In this document: piece by piece, positions 21,955 to 33,275 of the stretch
How positions within the stretch are numbered: the stretch's first letter is position 1
Layout: each line of letters begins with the position of its first letter
Origin: Narthecium ossifragum
Lineage: Eukaryota; Streptophyta; Magnoliopsida; Dioscoreales; Nartheciaceae
DNA length: 64,000 nt
Direction: 5' to 3'
Assembly (NCBI GenBank): GCA_963920575.1
Contig: OY986967.1
Span: forward strand, 20,849,648 to 20,913,647
Program-made: the position numbers and the translations under genes
The notes under the pieces: generated by a model
What the model saw: the letters and a program-made list of their open reading frames with translations, nothing else
Told to the model about the DNA's origin: nothing
The model's database searches: none

Positions 21955-24900
21955 GTGAGATCACTGCTGCAGGAAACTTAATTCCACAATTTTTACCTAC
22001 ATTTTTACTGGTTTTGTTGAATCTTTTAAATTAATGGTTTGATGGGGTCAGTGGGAGTAGGAAGTCGAGGGTGAAGAGGACGGTGAGGGTGCCGGCGGTG
22101 GGGTTGAAAGTGGCGGATGTGCCGCCGGATGACTTCTTATGGAGGAAGTATGGACAGAAGCCCATCAAAGGATCTCCATATCCCAGGTTTGGCTCATTCT
22201 CCCGTGGGCTTTTTGTTTTTTGGAATTTTTGCTTATATGTCCTCTAAAAAAATAGTTACAAGATCAGAAATTACATAGAAAATATGATAGATAGTTTTTT
22301 GACAAGTCACTGTGCTTTAAAAATTCCCAATTTAATTCTTGGTTTTTTTCGAAGCGGGCTCAATTATGTCCCTCCGTCCACTTGGCGTCCGCCAACTAAC
22401 ATCGGCTCGGCCTAAAACTACCATCTTGCTGGCTGGCTGGCTCCTTTGTCATGAACTTCATCCCTTCGTCCCTCTTCCTCCCCCCTTTTTCGAACAAGGG
22501 CGACAAATTGAATCCCTCTGACCAAGATATTAGATGGAAAGCGTTCAGCTTCTCGGGCTCCTCCACCCTTCTTCCCCCATTTCTCTTTCTCCTTTGCTTG
22601 TGGAGGAGGCGGCGGCTTCGCCACCTCCTTCGGGACCGATAATTTCTTGAACCATGACGTGTCGACCAACTTCTCGACGGTGATCCGTGTGTTGGGGTTT
22701 GGATCAAGAAGCTTTGTGACCAACCTTCGAGCATCGTAAGTCGCCGCGATATATCTTCTTGTGCATGGCGATGAGATTGTCAACCTGGAACAGTAGGCAT
22801 CCGGTGAGCAGCACATAGAGTACGACCCCACAAGACCAGAGATCAACCTTGCCCCATCGTACCCCTTCTTTCCGATGACCTCTGGCGCGACATACGCTGG
22901 TGTGCCACATGTGGTGTGGAGGAGCTCGTCGGGCCGGACATGGTCGTCATCAAGCAGGAGGTTCTCCGGCTTGAGGTCCCGGTGATATACCCCACGGCCA
23001 TGGTAGAAGTCGATGGTGGAGACGAGTTGCCTGAAGTAGAGTCGCGCTAGCGACTCCAGTAGCCGTCCCTGCCTCGCCATGAGGGAGAAGAGCTCCCCGC
23101 CCAGCACGAGCTCCATGGCGAAGTAGATCTTGGAGCTTGTCGCCATGACCTCATGGAGCTCGACAATGTTGGGGTGGGTCACCATCTTCATGACAGAGAT
23201 TCTCCGCTTCACTTACTCCATCATCCCGGCACACACCACCTTCTCCTTCCTCACCACCTTCATCACCACACTCCTCGTATTCATGTTCCTTGTCAGATGC
23301 ACCTCGTGAACGTCCAGTGTCCCATGACACAACCGAGCTCGTATCGCCCATACAGCACACTCCGCCCCCTCTCAACGCCACCGCCACTCGGAGACATTGG
23401 ACCCGGAGACCCAATGTCCTCCATCAAATAAGACTAGAACGAAAGGAAGTGAAAAACGTATGCTATGCGAGAGAAGTAGATGGACAACCCGAGCTTTCAG
23501 TGGCACGACCTGCCGTCGTGGTGCCTTCGGGGCACTTGACTAAGATCATGGTACGTGCTTTGCATGTGGCATGGTCCATTGGCCGGTTCGTCGGTCTGAG
23601 GTCGGTTTGGGCCGAGCTGACGTTAGTTGGCGGATAGTGAGTGGACGGAAGGACATGATTGAGCCAAGTTTTGAAAAACCCAAGCATTCAATCAAGAATT
23701 TTTACAATATAGGGACTTGATAAAAACTTGTTAGAAAACTCGTGAACGAAACACATATTTTAGCCAAATATCATATCTTGGATATATATCCTATGCCCAT
23801 TTTTACTCAATCGGATGACTAGACTTGAAATAACCAAAATAGCCAATATCAATCTACTTGTACGATGATGATATCATTATGTGAGGCTATGGTTATAAGT
23901 GAAACTTTTGTTGTCCTACATGACAGAAGAATGTCCTAGGTGGAGCCTATGTGGCGCTTATGTGGTATGATAATCCTAGGTTGAGGGGGGTTTAGTGGGA
24001 GGAAGTTATTGGGTGGTTATTGAGCTGCCATGCGGCAGGGGGCACAACTAGTATATATATACAATTAAATTGTTATATTTTATGATAAGTATAATTGAAA
24101 TTTTGTGGCAATGGTTGAAAATTAGTCAAATAATATATAATATATATGTGTAATTTTTGACTTGACAGACGTACATATGCTATTGAGAATTTTTAAAAAG
24201 GCACTTATAAGCAAAGGGAAAATTCTGTATACATCATTATTTTTACTTTATACACCACATCATCCTTATATGAGTACCCAGTTATATTAGACTAGGTGCG
24301 CCCCCTGCCACATGGCAGGGTAGCCATCAGGTTAATGGGTGATTCATTATAAAAATCGAATTCGATTAATGAATTAGTATGTATACTATATAAGGTGGAC
24401 TGAATTAGATTAGTATACTATAATTATAGAATAGATATAACTGTATGAATTAAATCATACCTTATAAGGGGGTGGTTATGCATAACCGTTTTTGCTCCTT
24501 ATAAGATTGATAGTGGAGCCGTACCCTAGGCCTTTTATATTTGACGACGGAGAATTTTAAATCCAAGTTTAGAAATCAGACCTTTTTCACAATCTTTTAG
24601 ATCGTGGGGGATAATCGCATCATGGACACGGACCCACATCTAGTACTAATATAAAGTTTCGTCTCATACCACTACCATCTCCACTAAGGGTGAGTATTCG
24701 GTTTTCGCTTCGGTCTACGGTCCATAATCGAAGAACCAAATTTTTTTTCGCTCTAGAATTTTGAGAACCAAACCGAACTAATTCGGTCCAAAATTTTGAA
24801 AACTGAACCGAACCGAACAATGTGTACTTATGTAGTATATAAAATAAAAAAATAATTATTTTACGAAAAAGTTTGGTTTTCGGTTCTAATTGAAATTTAT

Positions 24901-27900
24901 AATAAAGAATCGAACCAAATCGAAGAACTGAAAATTTTAAAGTTAGAGAACCGAACCGAATGGACCGAAGTTGTTATGCTCGGTTCAGTTTTTCGGTTCC
25001 GATTCGGTTTTGCTCACCCCTAATCTCCCCCGTGACTAGATTACTAGATTTACCACCATTGCAGCCGTCTACCTCCACCACCCCCCGCAATCGCCACTGC
25101 CACCGAAAGCCGCCGTCGCTGCTCTACCACAACCATCACACTACCGGATTTGGGGGGGGGGGGGTTGGTCCTGCATCACGGAGAGCGATGCCAGGAATAC
25201 ACCTCTGATCCGCACCATTCGATTTGATATCCTGATCCCCACTAGACCGTGGTTTGATCCGCCACGTGGGACCGCGCGTGGTCCAGGACCCCGAATCCCC
25301 TTCATCCTTTTTTTTGTGCGCTTCTCTTCTGAGACTGGAAATCCCTTTCTCTACCGATCTCATGTTGCTGGAGTTTTTCATCCACAACTAAGACTTTTAA
25401 AGAACTAAAACAAAAGACTCAGATTGATGTTTGCTTACCCAATGAGGCGGGAGGATTGGGGGTGAGGGACTTGGGAGTTTGGCAGAAGGCCCTAAAGATG
25501 CGTAGAGTGGCATGTTTTCTTGATGAGAACATCAATGTATGGAAAGAGCTCGCTAGGGCTAAATATCAGTGCCGAGGCCTGCTTCCATCCTTTGGCCCTA
25601 GGGTTGCTTGCTCGTCTCATTGGCGTTACATCTGTCTAGCGGCGGAGGAAGTCAGGAAAGGGATGTCATGGTTGGTTGGGGTGGCCAGCCGGGTTTCAGT
25701 TGGTCTCGAGGCATGGTGTTCGGAGATCTCGTTGGTACGATGGCCTACCTTCTTTAATCCGACGGCTAGGCTGGATTCTATGTTTGTTGGGGAATGGTTA
25801 CATGGTCGAGCATGGAGTAGAGAGAAAGTCCTCCAATTTTGTCATCCGCTGTTGGCTAGGTATGTGTTTGGAACAGAGGTTAGCCGAAGAAGGGATGTGG
25901 CGCGGTGGATGTATAATGTCGCAGGAAAGTTGACATCTCCATTGACATATTTGATGCTAATGCAGAAGGTGGGGGATCGTGCGAGTGTCCTTGACAAGTG
26001 TTGGGCCAAGGTCTAGAGGATCAGATATGGACATAGAGTGCAACAATTTATATGGCGTGCACTCAAGGGGAAACTTGTCGTTCGCGATTCGCTTTGGCGG
26101 CTTCATTTGGTGACAGATCAACACTACCTTCGATGTGGATGTGAGCCAGAAACAATTGTGTGCGCCCTCTTTGGCTATAGCTTTTTCAAAGAGGTGTTTG
26201 AGATTGTATTGGAGAAGGAGGGTCTTGCTCTACCGACCTGGGATCATGGTAGTTTGTTTGATTTTTTAGTCGGATCTAGTGGGAGTCAAGAGGCGAGGCT
26301 CTAAAGGTCATATTTGGCCATTGAATGTTGGGAGATATGGCGGGATAGAAATGAGATCATCTTTGAGGATAGACTGGGGACAACCATGGCGATTGCATGT
26401 AAAATCAAAAGGCTTGTCAAGCAATTTCTTACGCATCGGGGTGTACCAGGGAACGTAGGAGAACAGAGGAGGGGATCCCAAGTTGTGCAGGTGGACGCCT
26501 TCTCGTGATCCAGGTTCTGGGTTGGCAGCTTTTGGCGTCATTGGCGGAGCAGGGGGAGACAGATGGAGTTGGGCATTTGGTGCACCGATTGGGACTGGTT
26601 CTATACTTCAATGTGAGATGATCGCTATTGACTAGGCTATGCAGGACGCTAGCGCTCGGGGAGTTAGGGACCTCGTCGTCGAATCAGATTCATTAGATGC
26701 GATTCGAATCCTGAATGGGGCTAGGATGTGGCCAAGGGAAGTCCAAGGTGTTGCGAAGGATATTTGGTTACATGCTCTTGAGTTTGTTTCGATTTCTTTT
26801 CTGCATGTGTCAAGAGATTGTAATGTTAGAGCGGACTGTATCGCTCGGCTTTGTCGTCGCTCTAGGTTGCCATTTGCTTGGACCTGTGATGATGGGATAG
26901 AGGTTTTGGATGATCTGATGTAATCTGTTGTTCCAGCCTTAGGGCTCATCTCATATAAAAAAAAACAAAAGACTCATATCCACCAAACAAAATGCATACA
27001 TCTAAACCTCTAACATAGTTCTTATTTCATTGTTAAGGAACTGGAATGAGAATGGAATTTACAAGTGTTTGGTATAGATAATAAACATGAGAACTGGAAT
27101 GAGAATATAAATTAAAAACCAAAGTACCCCTTACTCTAATAGCATAGATTTACGAATATATTTATGTATGTATATGTATTTGCATTACCTTGGCTTATTT
27201 GGATGAAAGATTATTAATAATGAGAGAAAGAACTAAGATTATTATTTAAAATATTATTAATAAATAAGAGAAAGAAATAAGATTATTAATATTATTTGAA
27301 ATATTATTAATAAATAAGAGAAAGAAATAAGATTATTAATAAATAAGAGAGAAACAAGATTATTTTTTAAGATTTATCCTTGCCGTTTGATCAGTTTAAT
27401 CAAAGAAAGATGAATGGTGTTCATGTACATTCCATGAATATGAGAGTTCATGCGTTTGAGGGAACTTTGGATTCCCATATCAAATTCGAGAATCCAGAGT
27501 TCTCTCAAACGCAGAACTTTAATTCCGGTTCTTAAATAGAGGCTGCAACCAAACACGTTGAATTGATTGTTTTAAGGAATTCCCATTCTGGTTCCTGGAT
27601 GAATAATGCAATCAAACGTTGCTTAAAGACCCATGGGTCCCACCGCACGGTCTCAGACCGTGCTGGAGCCAACCACGATCTCCTAGATCGTGGGTTTGGG
27701 GATCACGATATCTAATCTAACAGTGCGGATCAGAGGTGTATGGCTCTCGGCGATGAGGACCCCAAACACTACCACACTCCATCACCACTGCAATTGTCAC
27801 AACCATGGCCACCACCACCACCATCGCCTCCATCACCTTCGCTACGGCCACCTCCACCACCACCATCACACGACATCCACTAGTTTGAGAAGAAAGAGAT

Positions 27901-28226
27901 GAGAATATATAATTTGAGAATTAATTAAATATTATGATGTATAGAGTAGAAGTGTACTGTACATAGAAATATAGAATCACTCTGCAAAAAAAAAGCTGTT
28001 TTCTAAGATCTATGTCCTTATTTTTGTTGTAACCCGACGGGCCAACAACAGGGGCTATTATAAGTGCAGTACCGTAAGAGGATGTCCTGCTCGGAAGCAC
28101 GTAGAGCGTGCTGTTGATGATCCGTCCATGCTGGTCGTCACATATGAAGGGGATCACAGCCATGGTCTTCCGGCCACCCTGTCAGCAGCATCGCCGCGCC
28201 GTCCTGGTATCCTCGATCAGTCCTGA
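21569..28226 (+). CDS. Group IId WRKY transcription factor, three exons (21569-21954, 22052-22186, 28052-28226)
   Basis: The spliced frame encodes 231 residues. Exon 1 starts [11 protein letters not shown] (in-frame ATGs also at 21563 and 21530, but this start matches the family). It contains the group IId C-motif for calmodulin binding ([10 protein letters not shown], residues 49-58) and the HARF motif (GHARFRR, 63-69). Exon 2 gives the plant Zn-cluster region and WRKYGQK (159-165), ending at PYPR, the conserved intron position of WRKY genes. Exon 3 gives the C-X5-C-X23-H-X-H finger (C179, C185, H209, H211). All four splice sites are GT/AG, and phases (AG|T, AG|G) match. Intron 2 is 5865 bp and filled with transposons. 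The protein would bind W-boxes in the nucleus. At 231 aa it is short for the subgroup, with a brief tail after the finger, but no lesion is seen. Confidence 0.9.
22052..22186 (+). CDS. WRKY exon 2, with WRKYGQK
   Basis: 135 nt. The acceptor is GGGGTCAG|TGGG and the donor TATCCCAG|GTTTGG. It encodes [15 protein letters not shown], then [19 protein letters not shown]. The donor falls at the intron position shared by most group II WRKY genes. Confidence 0.94.
22294..23727 (-). mobile_element. Pack-MULE-like element in WRKY intron 2 carrying a kinase fragment
   Basis: Long imperfect terminal inverted repeats of about 120-130 bp pair 22294-22415 with 23597-23727. Shared blocks include CAAGTC, TAAAAATTC, GGCTCAATTATGTCC (right arm GGCTCAATCATGTCC), TCCGTCCAC and CCGCCAACTAAC. 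Between them lies a degraded CIPK coding segment. Long inverted repeats around host gene sequence define Pack-MULEs. No 9-bp target duplication could be fixed, so the exact ends are approximate and another inverted-repeat class is possible. Confidence 0.75.
22435..23375 (-). pseudogene. Captured CBL-interacting protein kinase (CIPK/SnRK3) fragment
   Basis: On the minus strand, eroded kinase subdomains appear in order: glycine loop region ([14 protein letters not shown] about 23350), KREISVMK-like [55 protein letters not shown], and [20 protein letters not shown]. The CIPK signature NAF motif follows in a shifted frame ([19 protein letters not shown], about 22546-22490). The DFG-containing part of the activation loop is deleted between LLLDDD and [10 protein letters not shown]. 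Stops and several frameshifts are present. CIPKs act with CBL calcium sensors; this fragment cannot. It is antisense to the WRKY transcript. Confidence 0.9.
24025..24051 (+). mobile_element. Helitron 3' terminus
   Basis: Stem CTGCC-ATGC-GGCAG (24025-24038), then 9 bases and CTAG (24048-24051), followed by T. A short GC-rich hairpin about ten bases before CTRR, inserted next to T, is the standard Helitron 3' end. The element would extend to the left; its TC start was not located. Confidence 0.6.
24292..24320 (-). mobile_element. Helitron 3' terminus, opposite strand
   Basis: On the minus strand CCCTGCC-ATGT-GGCAGGG (24320-24303) is followed by GGCGCAC and CTAG, ending at 24292, next base T. 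It closely resembles the terminus at 24025-24051, so the same family inserted twice in opposite orientation. The element would extend to the right. Confidence 0.6.
24685..25022. mobile_element. hAT MITE, 338 bp
   Basis: Terminal inverted repeats TAAGGGTGAGTATTCGG and TGCTCACCCCTA, with 7 of 8 matching target duplication bases (ATCTCCAC 24677-24684, ATCTCCCC 25023-25030). The interior is rich in AACCGAA / TTCGGTT subterminal repeats. The ends match those of the larger hAT element at 42211-46096, so it is a deletion relative mobilised by the same transposase type. Confidence 0.88.
25422..26961 (+). mobile_element. 5'-truncated L1-type LINE
   Basis: A 15-bp duplication (AAAACAAAAGACTCA at 25407-25421 and 26962-26976) brackets the element, and a run of A at 26957-26965 marks the 3' end. 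Coding remains on the plus strand show the end of the RT ([13 protein letters not shown]), a zinc-binding RT tail (about 26020-26300), and an RNase H-like domain ([15 protein letters not shown], then [14 protein letters not shown], about 26640-26920). Several frameshifts and stops separate them. It is inserted in WRKY intron 2 in the sense orientation. Confidence 0.9.
26977..28051. other. Remainder of WRKY intron 2
   Basis: AT-rich. It contains tandem ATTATTAATAAATAAGAGAAAG units at about 27230-27365, possible inverted-repeat arms of a MITE (GGAACTGGAATGAGAATGG near 27040 against GGAACCAGAATGGGAATTC inverted near 27590), and small palindromes CACGGTCTCAGACCGTG (27647-27663) and CCACGATCTCCTAGATCGTGG-like sequence near 27673. 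A CAC-rich run lies at 27800-27875. None of it is coding. Confidence 0.5.
28052..28226 (+). CDS. WRKY exon 3, zinc-finger half, with stop
   Basis: 175 nt after the acceptor CAACAACAG. The first G completes the Arg codon split by the intron. It reads [20 protein letters not shown], then [20 protein letters not shown], and ends at TGA 28224-28226. It lies 5.9 kb from exon 2 and is easily missed or annotated alone; frame and family both require it to join 22052-22186. Confidence 0.92.
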
Positions 28227-28890
28227 GAGCAGGACGATTCATGTATAAATTTCTTCTTTTTTGTAGACCATGCATGAGAGAAGTGATGACATTAAAGCTC
28301 GATCGAAGCACAATTGATATATAACTGTTCGACAAATAGAGGCCGGAGACTGAAATTACTAGCTGGGCTTTGTTTACTTCTCATGTAATAGCCACAGCTA
28401 AAACCAAATTGAATTGAAGAAAACGGTAAAATAGAATTAGCTAGCTTAACGTACCTATTTGATGAATTGTTTCGTTCTTTATGCTAATTGTTAAGTACGT
28501 TGGTCCAGTGGTTCTTTTATTTCTTTCCAACTCGTTAGATTTGCCACTAGAAAATAACTCTCGCGAGTGACATGTAAAATGGCAATGACAGCAATGTGGT
28601 CATGTAATAGTAAAGGTCTGTAATCTCCTATGTGTGTGTGTGAGGTCGTGGGTTTGAATCATCTATTCTTTGGATATGTGTGGTAGTGTTGGAACTTGTC
28701 CATGGGTAAAATACGCAACTTAATTTCTTTTTTAAAAAAACTTCTATTTTGTGGATTAGAAGTTCACGCAGAGCTCATCCAAGATGTATGAATACAGAGC
28801 GATTGTATTGCCCATAAGTGCTGTCGGAAGAATCAGGTGGTTTGTATAGGAGGCCCACGCATGGAGTTGTCTAGAATAAATGTATATAAT
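28227..28890. other. 3' flank of the WRKY gene
   Basis: No coding frame recognised. CATGGAGTTGTCTAGAATAA at about 28859-28878 recurs at about 39912, right of the hAT element, showing that the element split a short tandem duplication. A (TG)n run near 28631-28641 is followed by GGTCGTGGGTTTGAATC, resembling a Pol III B box. Confidence 0.45.
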
Positions 28891-29068
28891 GGGTGGAGCG
28901 AGGAATTTTTTCTACCTGAGGCTGACTAAAGCTAAAGGGAAAATGACAAACTACACTACCTAACTATCCCATGGATGAAAGCACTCCCTGAGAACCTCTA
29001 ACAGTATTGCAAATTAGAAAGATTTCAATAAGCTACAAATAAAAGGGTAACTTCAATAAATCTAAGTT

Positions 29069-29350
29069 TGTTGTATAAATATCAAGAACAACACACCAAC
29101 ACACCTAATATATGTAAGAACTTGAGAGAGAGAGAGAGAGAGAGAGGGAGGGAGGAGAAGAGAACAAGAGGAAGGTAAGAGCTTCTCTTCACTTCAATTC
29201 TTACCCACCTTGTTTCATCCAATGCCTATTTATAGGCAAATCTCATACAACAAGACAAATGGCCATGGGTAAAAATTTCAACCCTCATAAATGAGGGTTA
29301 GGTAATGGTCATTCATGTATGACCATGTATAATGCACATGTTTCACAACA
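29069..29350 (-). repeat. 3' LTR of the copia element
   Basis: 282 bp, nearly identical to 35060-35337. It contains a (GA)n run at about 29128-29147 and, on the sense strand, a TATA-like CCTATAAATAGGC at about 29224-29237 that is itself palindromic. Confidence 0.95.
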
Positions 29351-29584
29351 CTCCCCCTTGAATGACCATTAGTACAAGAGTGTGCATCGTTAAAAACCTT
29401 TACTAAGAAAAATCCAGCATGATAAAAACTCAACGAATGAAAAGAGTGTGCCATCCTTGCTATCAAGACTGCCTCATTAAAACCTTGCCAAGGAAAACCC
29501 AGTGGGAAAAACCCTTAGCGAAGGAAAAAGAGTACAGTACCTGGATATCTCCATTACTCCCCCTCGTGAAGATGAAAGATAAGT

Positions 29585-32248
29585 TTAAACACTTAGATCT
29601 TTGAGATGACGCATACCGATCTCATGTACTAACTTTTTGAATGTTGTCGTTGGTAATGCCTTTGTAAATAAATCGGCCAAGTTGTCACTAGAGCGTATTT
29701 GTTGGACATTAATATCACCGTTCTTCTGGAGCTTATGTGTGTAAAAGAACTTTGGAGATATATGCTTGGTTCTATCGCCTTTGATATATCTTCCTCTGAT
29801 TTGAGCGATACAAGCTGCATTATCTTCATATAATATCGTCGGGATATTCCTGATTGAAGATAATCCACAAGTGCCTTGAATATGCTCTATCATGCTTCTC
29901 AACCATATACACTCTCTACCTGCTTCATGAATGGCAAGTATCTCAGCATGATTTGAAGAGGTAGCAGTTAGTGTCTGCTTCATAGATCGCCAAGATATAG
30001 CAGTGCCGCCATACATAAAAATATAGCTGGTTTGTGACTTGGCCTTATGTGGATCAGAGAGATAACCAGCATCTGCGTAGCCGACTAACTGTGGTATCGA
30101 ATTATTTGAAAAAAATAGTCCGAGTTCTGTAGTTCCACGAAGATAGCGTAGTATGTGCTTGATGCCATTCCAATGCCTTCTGGTCGGTGCAGAACTAAAT
30201 CTTGCTAATAAATTGACTGCAAAGGCTATATCGGGCCGTGTACAATTTGCAAAATACATGAGAGCTCCAATTTCTCTAAGATATGGTACTTCAGGACCAA
30301 GGAGTTCTTCACCATCTTCATGAGGGCGGAAAGGGTCTTTCTTCACATCAAGAGATCGGACAACCATTGGAGAACTCAATGGGTGAGTTTTGTCCATGTA
30401 AAATTGTCTTAGGACCTTTTCCGTATAATTTGATTGGTGAACCAATATTCCACTTGGAAAGTGCTCGATCTGCAGGCCAAGGCAAAATTTTGTCTTTCCA
30501 AGATCTTTCATTTCAAATTTCTTCTTTAGATAGTCAGATGCCTTTATGAGCTCTTCTGGAGTCCCAATTAGATTCAGGTCATCTACATATACTGCAATAA
30601 TAGCAAATCCGGAATTTGATTTCTTGATGAAGACACATGGGCAAATTTGGTTGTTTATGTATCCCTCTTTCAGGAGGTATTCACTGAGCCGATTGTACCA
30701 CATCCGTCCAGATTGTTTTAACCCATATAAGGATATTTGAAGTTTAATAGAATACAGATCCCGAGATTTATTTGCTTCAGGCAATTTAAGTCCTTCAGGG
30801 ACTTTCATATAAATGTCACTATCTAGTGACCCATACAAGTATGCCGTGACAACGTCCATTAGATGCATATCTAGTCTTTCTGAGACTGTTAAACCAATCA
30901 AGAAGTGAAAGGTTATTGCATCCATTACAGGAGAGTACGTCTCCTCGTAGTCTATACCAGGTTTATGCGAGAAACCTTGTGCTACAAGCCGTGCTTTATA
31001 TCGCACTATTTCATTTTTCTCATTTCGCTTGCGCACAAATACCCATTTGTATCCTACTGGTTTGACATCTTCTGGTGTCTGGACTACAGGTCCAAAAACA
31101 TTTCGTTTTGCCAGTGAGTCCAATTCAGCTTGAATAGCTTTTTTCCATTTTGGCCAATCAACTCTACGTCGACACTCTTCGACGGATTTTGGCTCAAGCT
31201 CTTCATTACTTCCGGTAATGTCAAGAGCAACTGCATATGCAAATAAATTGTCGACAACAGTTTCATTTCTATTCCACTTTTTCTCAGTGTGCACACAATT
31301 TATTGAGATCTCATGATTTTCAGATATCTGGACCTCTTCAGGAGGTACCTGGACCTCTTCGAGAGGTGACTGAACCTCATCGGGAGGTGCTTGAACCTCT
31401 TTGGGAGGTGTCTTTCTAAATCGATTCTTATTTGGAATACAAACTTCGGATTTGTTAATCTCTTCAGGAGTATCAACCTTATGTCCAGTTTGTCCTTGTG
31501 CCTTTCTTTTCCTTGGGACCTTATCCTTAGCACCAATAGGTCTCCCACGCTTCTGACGTGCTTTGGATTCACATGCTTTCGGATCCTCGGATTGTTCTTC
31601 AGGAACATCAATCCGAGCTGGAGCATTTGCAGCTGGAATATGTGATTTCGTCACTCGCTGTGAATCAGTAAATGCATCAGGCATCTGATTCGCAATCTTC
31701 TGCAAATGGATAATCTTCTGAACTTCGAGTTCAGTTTGACTTGTCATAGGATCAAGATGAGACAATGTCGAATTGTTCCATACAATTTCATTTTGAGCTT
31801 CTGGCTTCTTCTTGTATGCCCCTAATGGTGGAAAAACTGACTCATCAAAGTGACAGTCAACAAAACGTGCTCTAATCAAATCTCCTGTTAAAGGCTCTAG
31901 ATACCTAATGATAGAAGGAGAATCAAAACCAACGTAAATACCAAGTCGGCGTTGAGGACCCATTTTGGTTCTCTGAGGTGGAGGAATTGGAACATAGACG
32001 ACACATCCAAAAATCCTTAAGTGAGAAATATTTGGTTGTTGGCCAAAAACAAGTTGCACTGGTGAAAATTTATGATATGCAGATGGTCTGACTCGTATCA
32101 AAGATGTTGCATGTAATACAGCATGTCCCCAACCTGAGACAGGTAATTTGAACTTCATAAGCAATGGTCTAGCTATCAATTGGATACGTTTAATAAGTGA
32201 TTCTGCTAGGCCATTCTGAGTATGTGTGTGTGCAACAGGGTGTTCCAC
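29585..32248 (-). pseudogene. Copia pol, C-terminal integrase, RT and RNase H (open frame)
   Basis: 887 open codons from an internal Met. In order: end of the integrase core (HTQNGLAESLIKRIQLIARP), the integrase C-terminal region to about residue 330 with Lys/Pro-rich linker repeats (PPKEVQAPPDEVQSPLEEVQ), then RT (WPKWKKAIQAELDSL; QGFSHKPGIDYEETYSPV; catalytic AVYVDDLNLIG), then RNase H (YADAGYLSDP; SSNHAEILAIHEA; LYEDNAACI; DRTKHISPKFF). The frame continues upstream in phase to 32821 through a TGA at 32426-32428, where CGA would give the usual STRW. It converts element RNA to DNA for integration. Coding capacity is largely kept, but the upstream stop and frameshift make this copy defective. 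Confidence 0.92.
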
Positions 32249-32425
32249 ATTTATCCCAACTGATATACAATAATCTAAAAATGCTTGAGATGTAAACTCA
32301 CCAGCATTATCAAGACGAATTGTCTTGATGGGATAGTCTGGGAACTGAGCTCGTAACCGAATGATATGAGCTAAAAGTTTAGCGAAAGCAATGTTACGAG
32401 TAGATAGTAGGCATACATGCGACCA

Positions 32426-33192
32426 TCACGTGAATGCATCTATTAAGACCATGAAATATCGAAATGGTCCACTAGAGGGATGAATGGGTCCACATATATC
32501 ATCTTTAATTCTCTCCAAGAAACTTGGGGATTCAGAGGTGACCTTCGATGGGGATGGTCTTACAATTAGTTTTCCTTGAGAGCAAGAAGCACATGGATAT
32601 TCATTGGGTAAAAGAATCTTCTGGTTCTTAAGACTATGTCCATGTGAATTTTCAATGATTCGACGCATCATCATCGATCCAGGGTGACCATGTCGATCAT
32701 GCCAAAGTATAAAATCACTTGGATTAGTGCACTTCTGGTGCATCACGACATGTGATTCTATTGGTCTTATTTTCGTATAGTATAGACCAGAAGAAAAGGG
32801 CAGGAAGCTTCTCAAGCACATGCTTCTGGCATGAAACTGTAAGTGTGATGCATAAATACTCTACACCAGTTTCATTCGTCGTTTCCATATGATATCCATT
32901 ACGACGTAAATCCTTGAAGCTGAGTAGATTTCTTCTGGATTCAGTGGAGTATAATGCATCATCAATAGATAGTTTTGTCCCCCCAGGCAAAACTATGGTG
33001 GCTCTTCCGGAGCCTTCAATCAAGTCTACTGGACCTGATATTGTATTAACATTTGATCCTTTCAATGTTAACTGTGAGAAGTACTTACGATCTCGGAGGA
33101 TCGTGTTTGTTGTTGCACTGTCTGCAAGACATGCATCGCCATCCATCTGGGAAACAATTAGAGCAATATATGCATTCATAGGATACGCATAA
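32426..33192 (-). pseudogene. Copia protease and N-terminal integrase, frameshifted
   Basis: The protease active-site region reads CLADSATTNTILRD. The GAG-pre-integrase zinc-binding module reads ILWHDRHGHPGSMMMRRII with CASCSQGK. The integrase start is FLERIKDDICGPIHP. The frame changes near 32795 (LEKLPALFFWS in one frame continues as FSSGLYYTKIRPIE in another). A TGA at 32426-32428 ends the second frame. Confidence 0.88.
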
Positions 33193-33275
33193 ACTTTAAA
33201 TCATTCAAAAATACATAGGATAACAAGCCAATTACATACTAGTAGATATAATTACTCTAGATATAATACATGATT

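Larger units (their letters stand above)
23728..24684. other. WRKY intron 2, AT-rich, with two Helitron termini
   Basis: No coding sequence. It contains the facing Helitron ends at 24025-24051 and 24292-24320 and long TA-rich stretches. The remainder is unclassified. Confidence 0.5.

Noticed and set aside
21407..21964. His/Arg/Leu-rich minus-strand frame over WRKY exon 1
   Set aside because: Antisense shadow of the GC-rich WRKY exon.
27030..27620. Possible MITE with GGAACTGGAATGAGAATGG arms
   Set aside because: Arms are imperfect, multiple, and the ends and target duplication cannot be set.
23728..28051. WRKY gene truncated after exon 2
   Set aside because: A phase-matched zinc-finger exon with all ligands is present at 28052-28226.
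28495..28740. Possible second SINE (TGGTCCAGTGG and GGGTTTGAATC)
   Set aside because: The A- and B-box-like motifs are about 150 bases apart and there is no clear tail or duplication.
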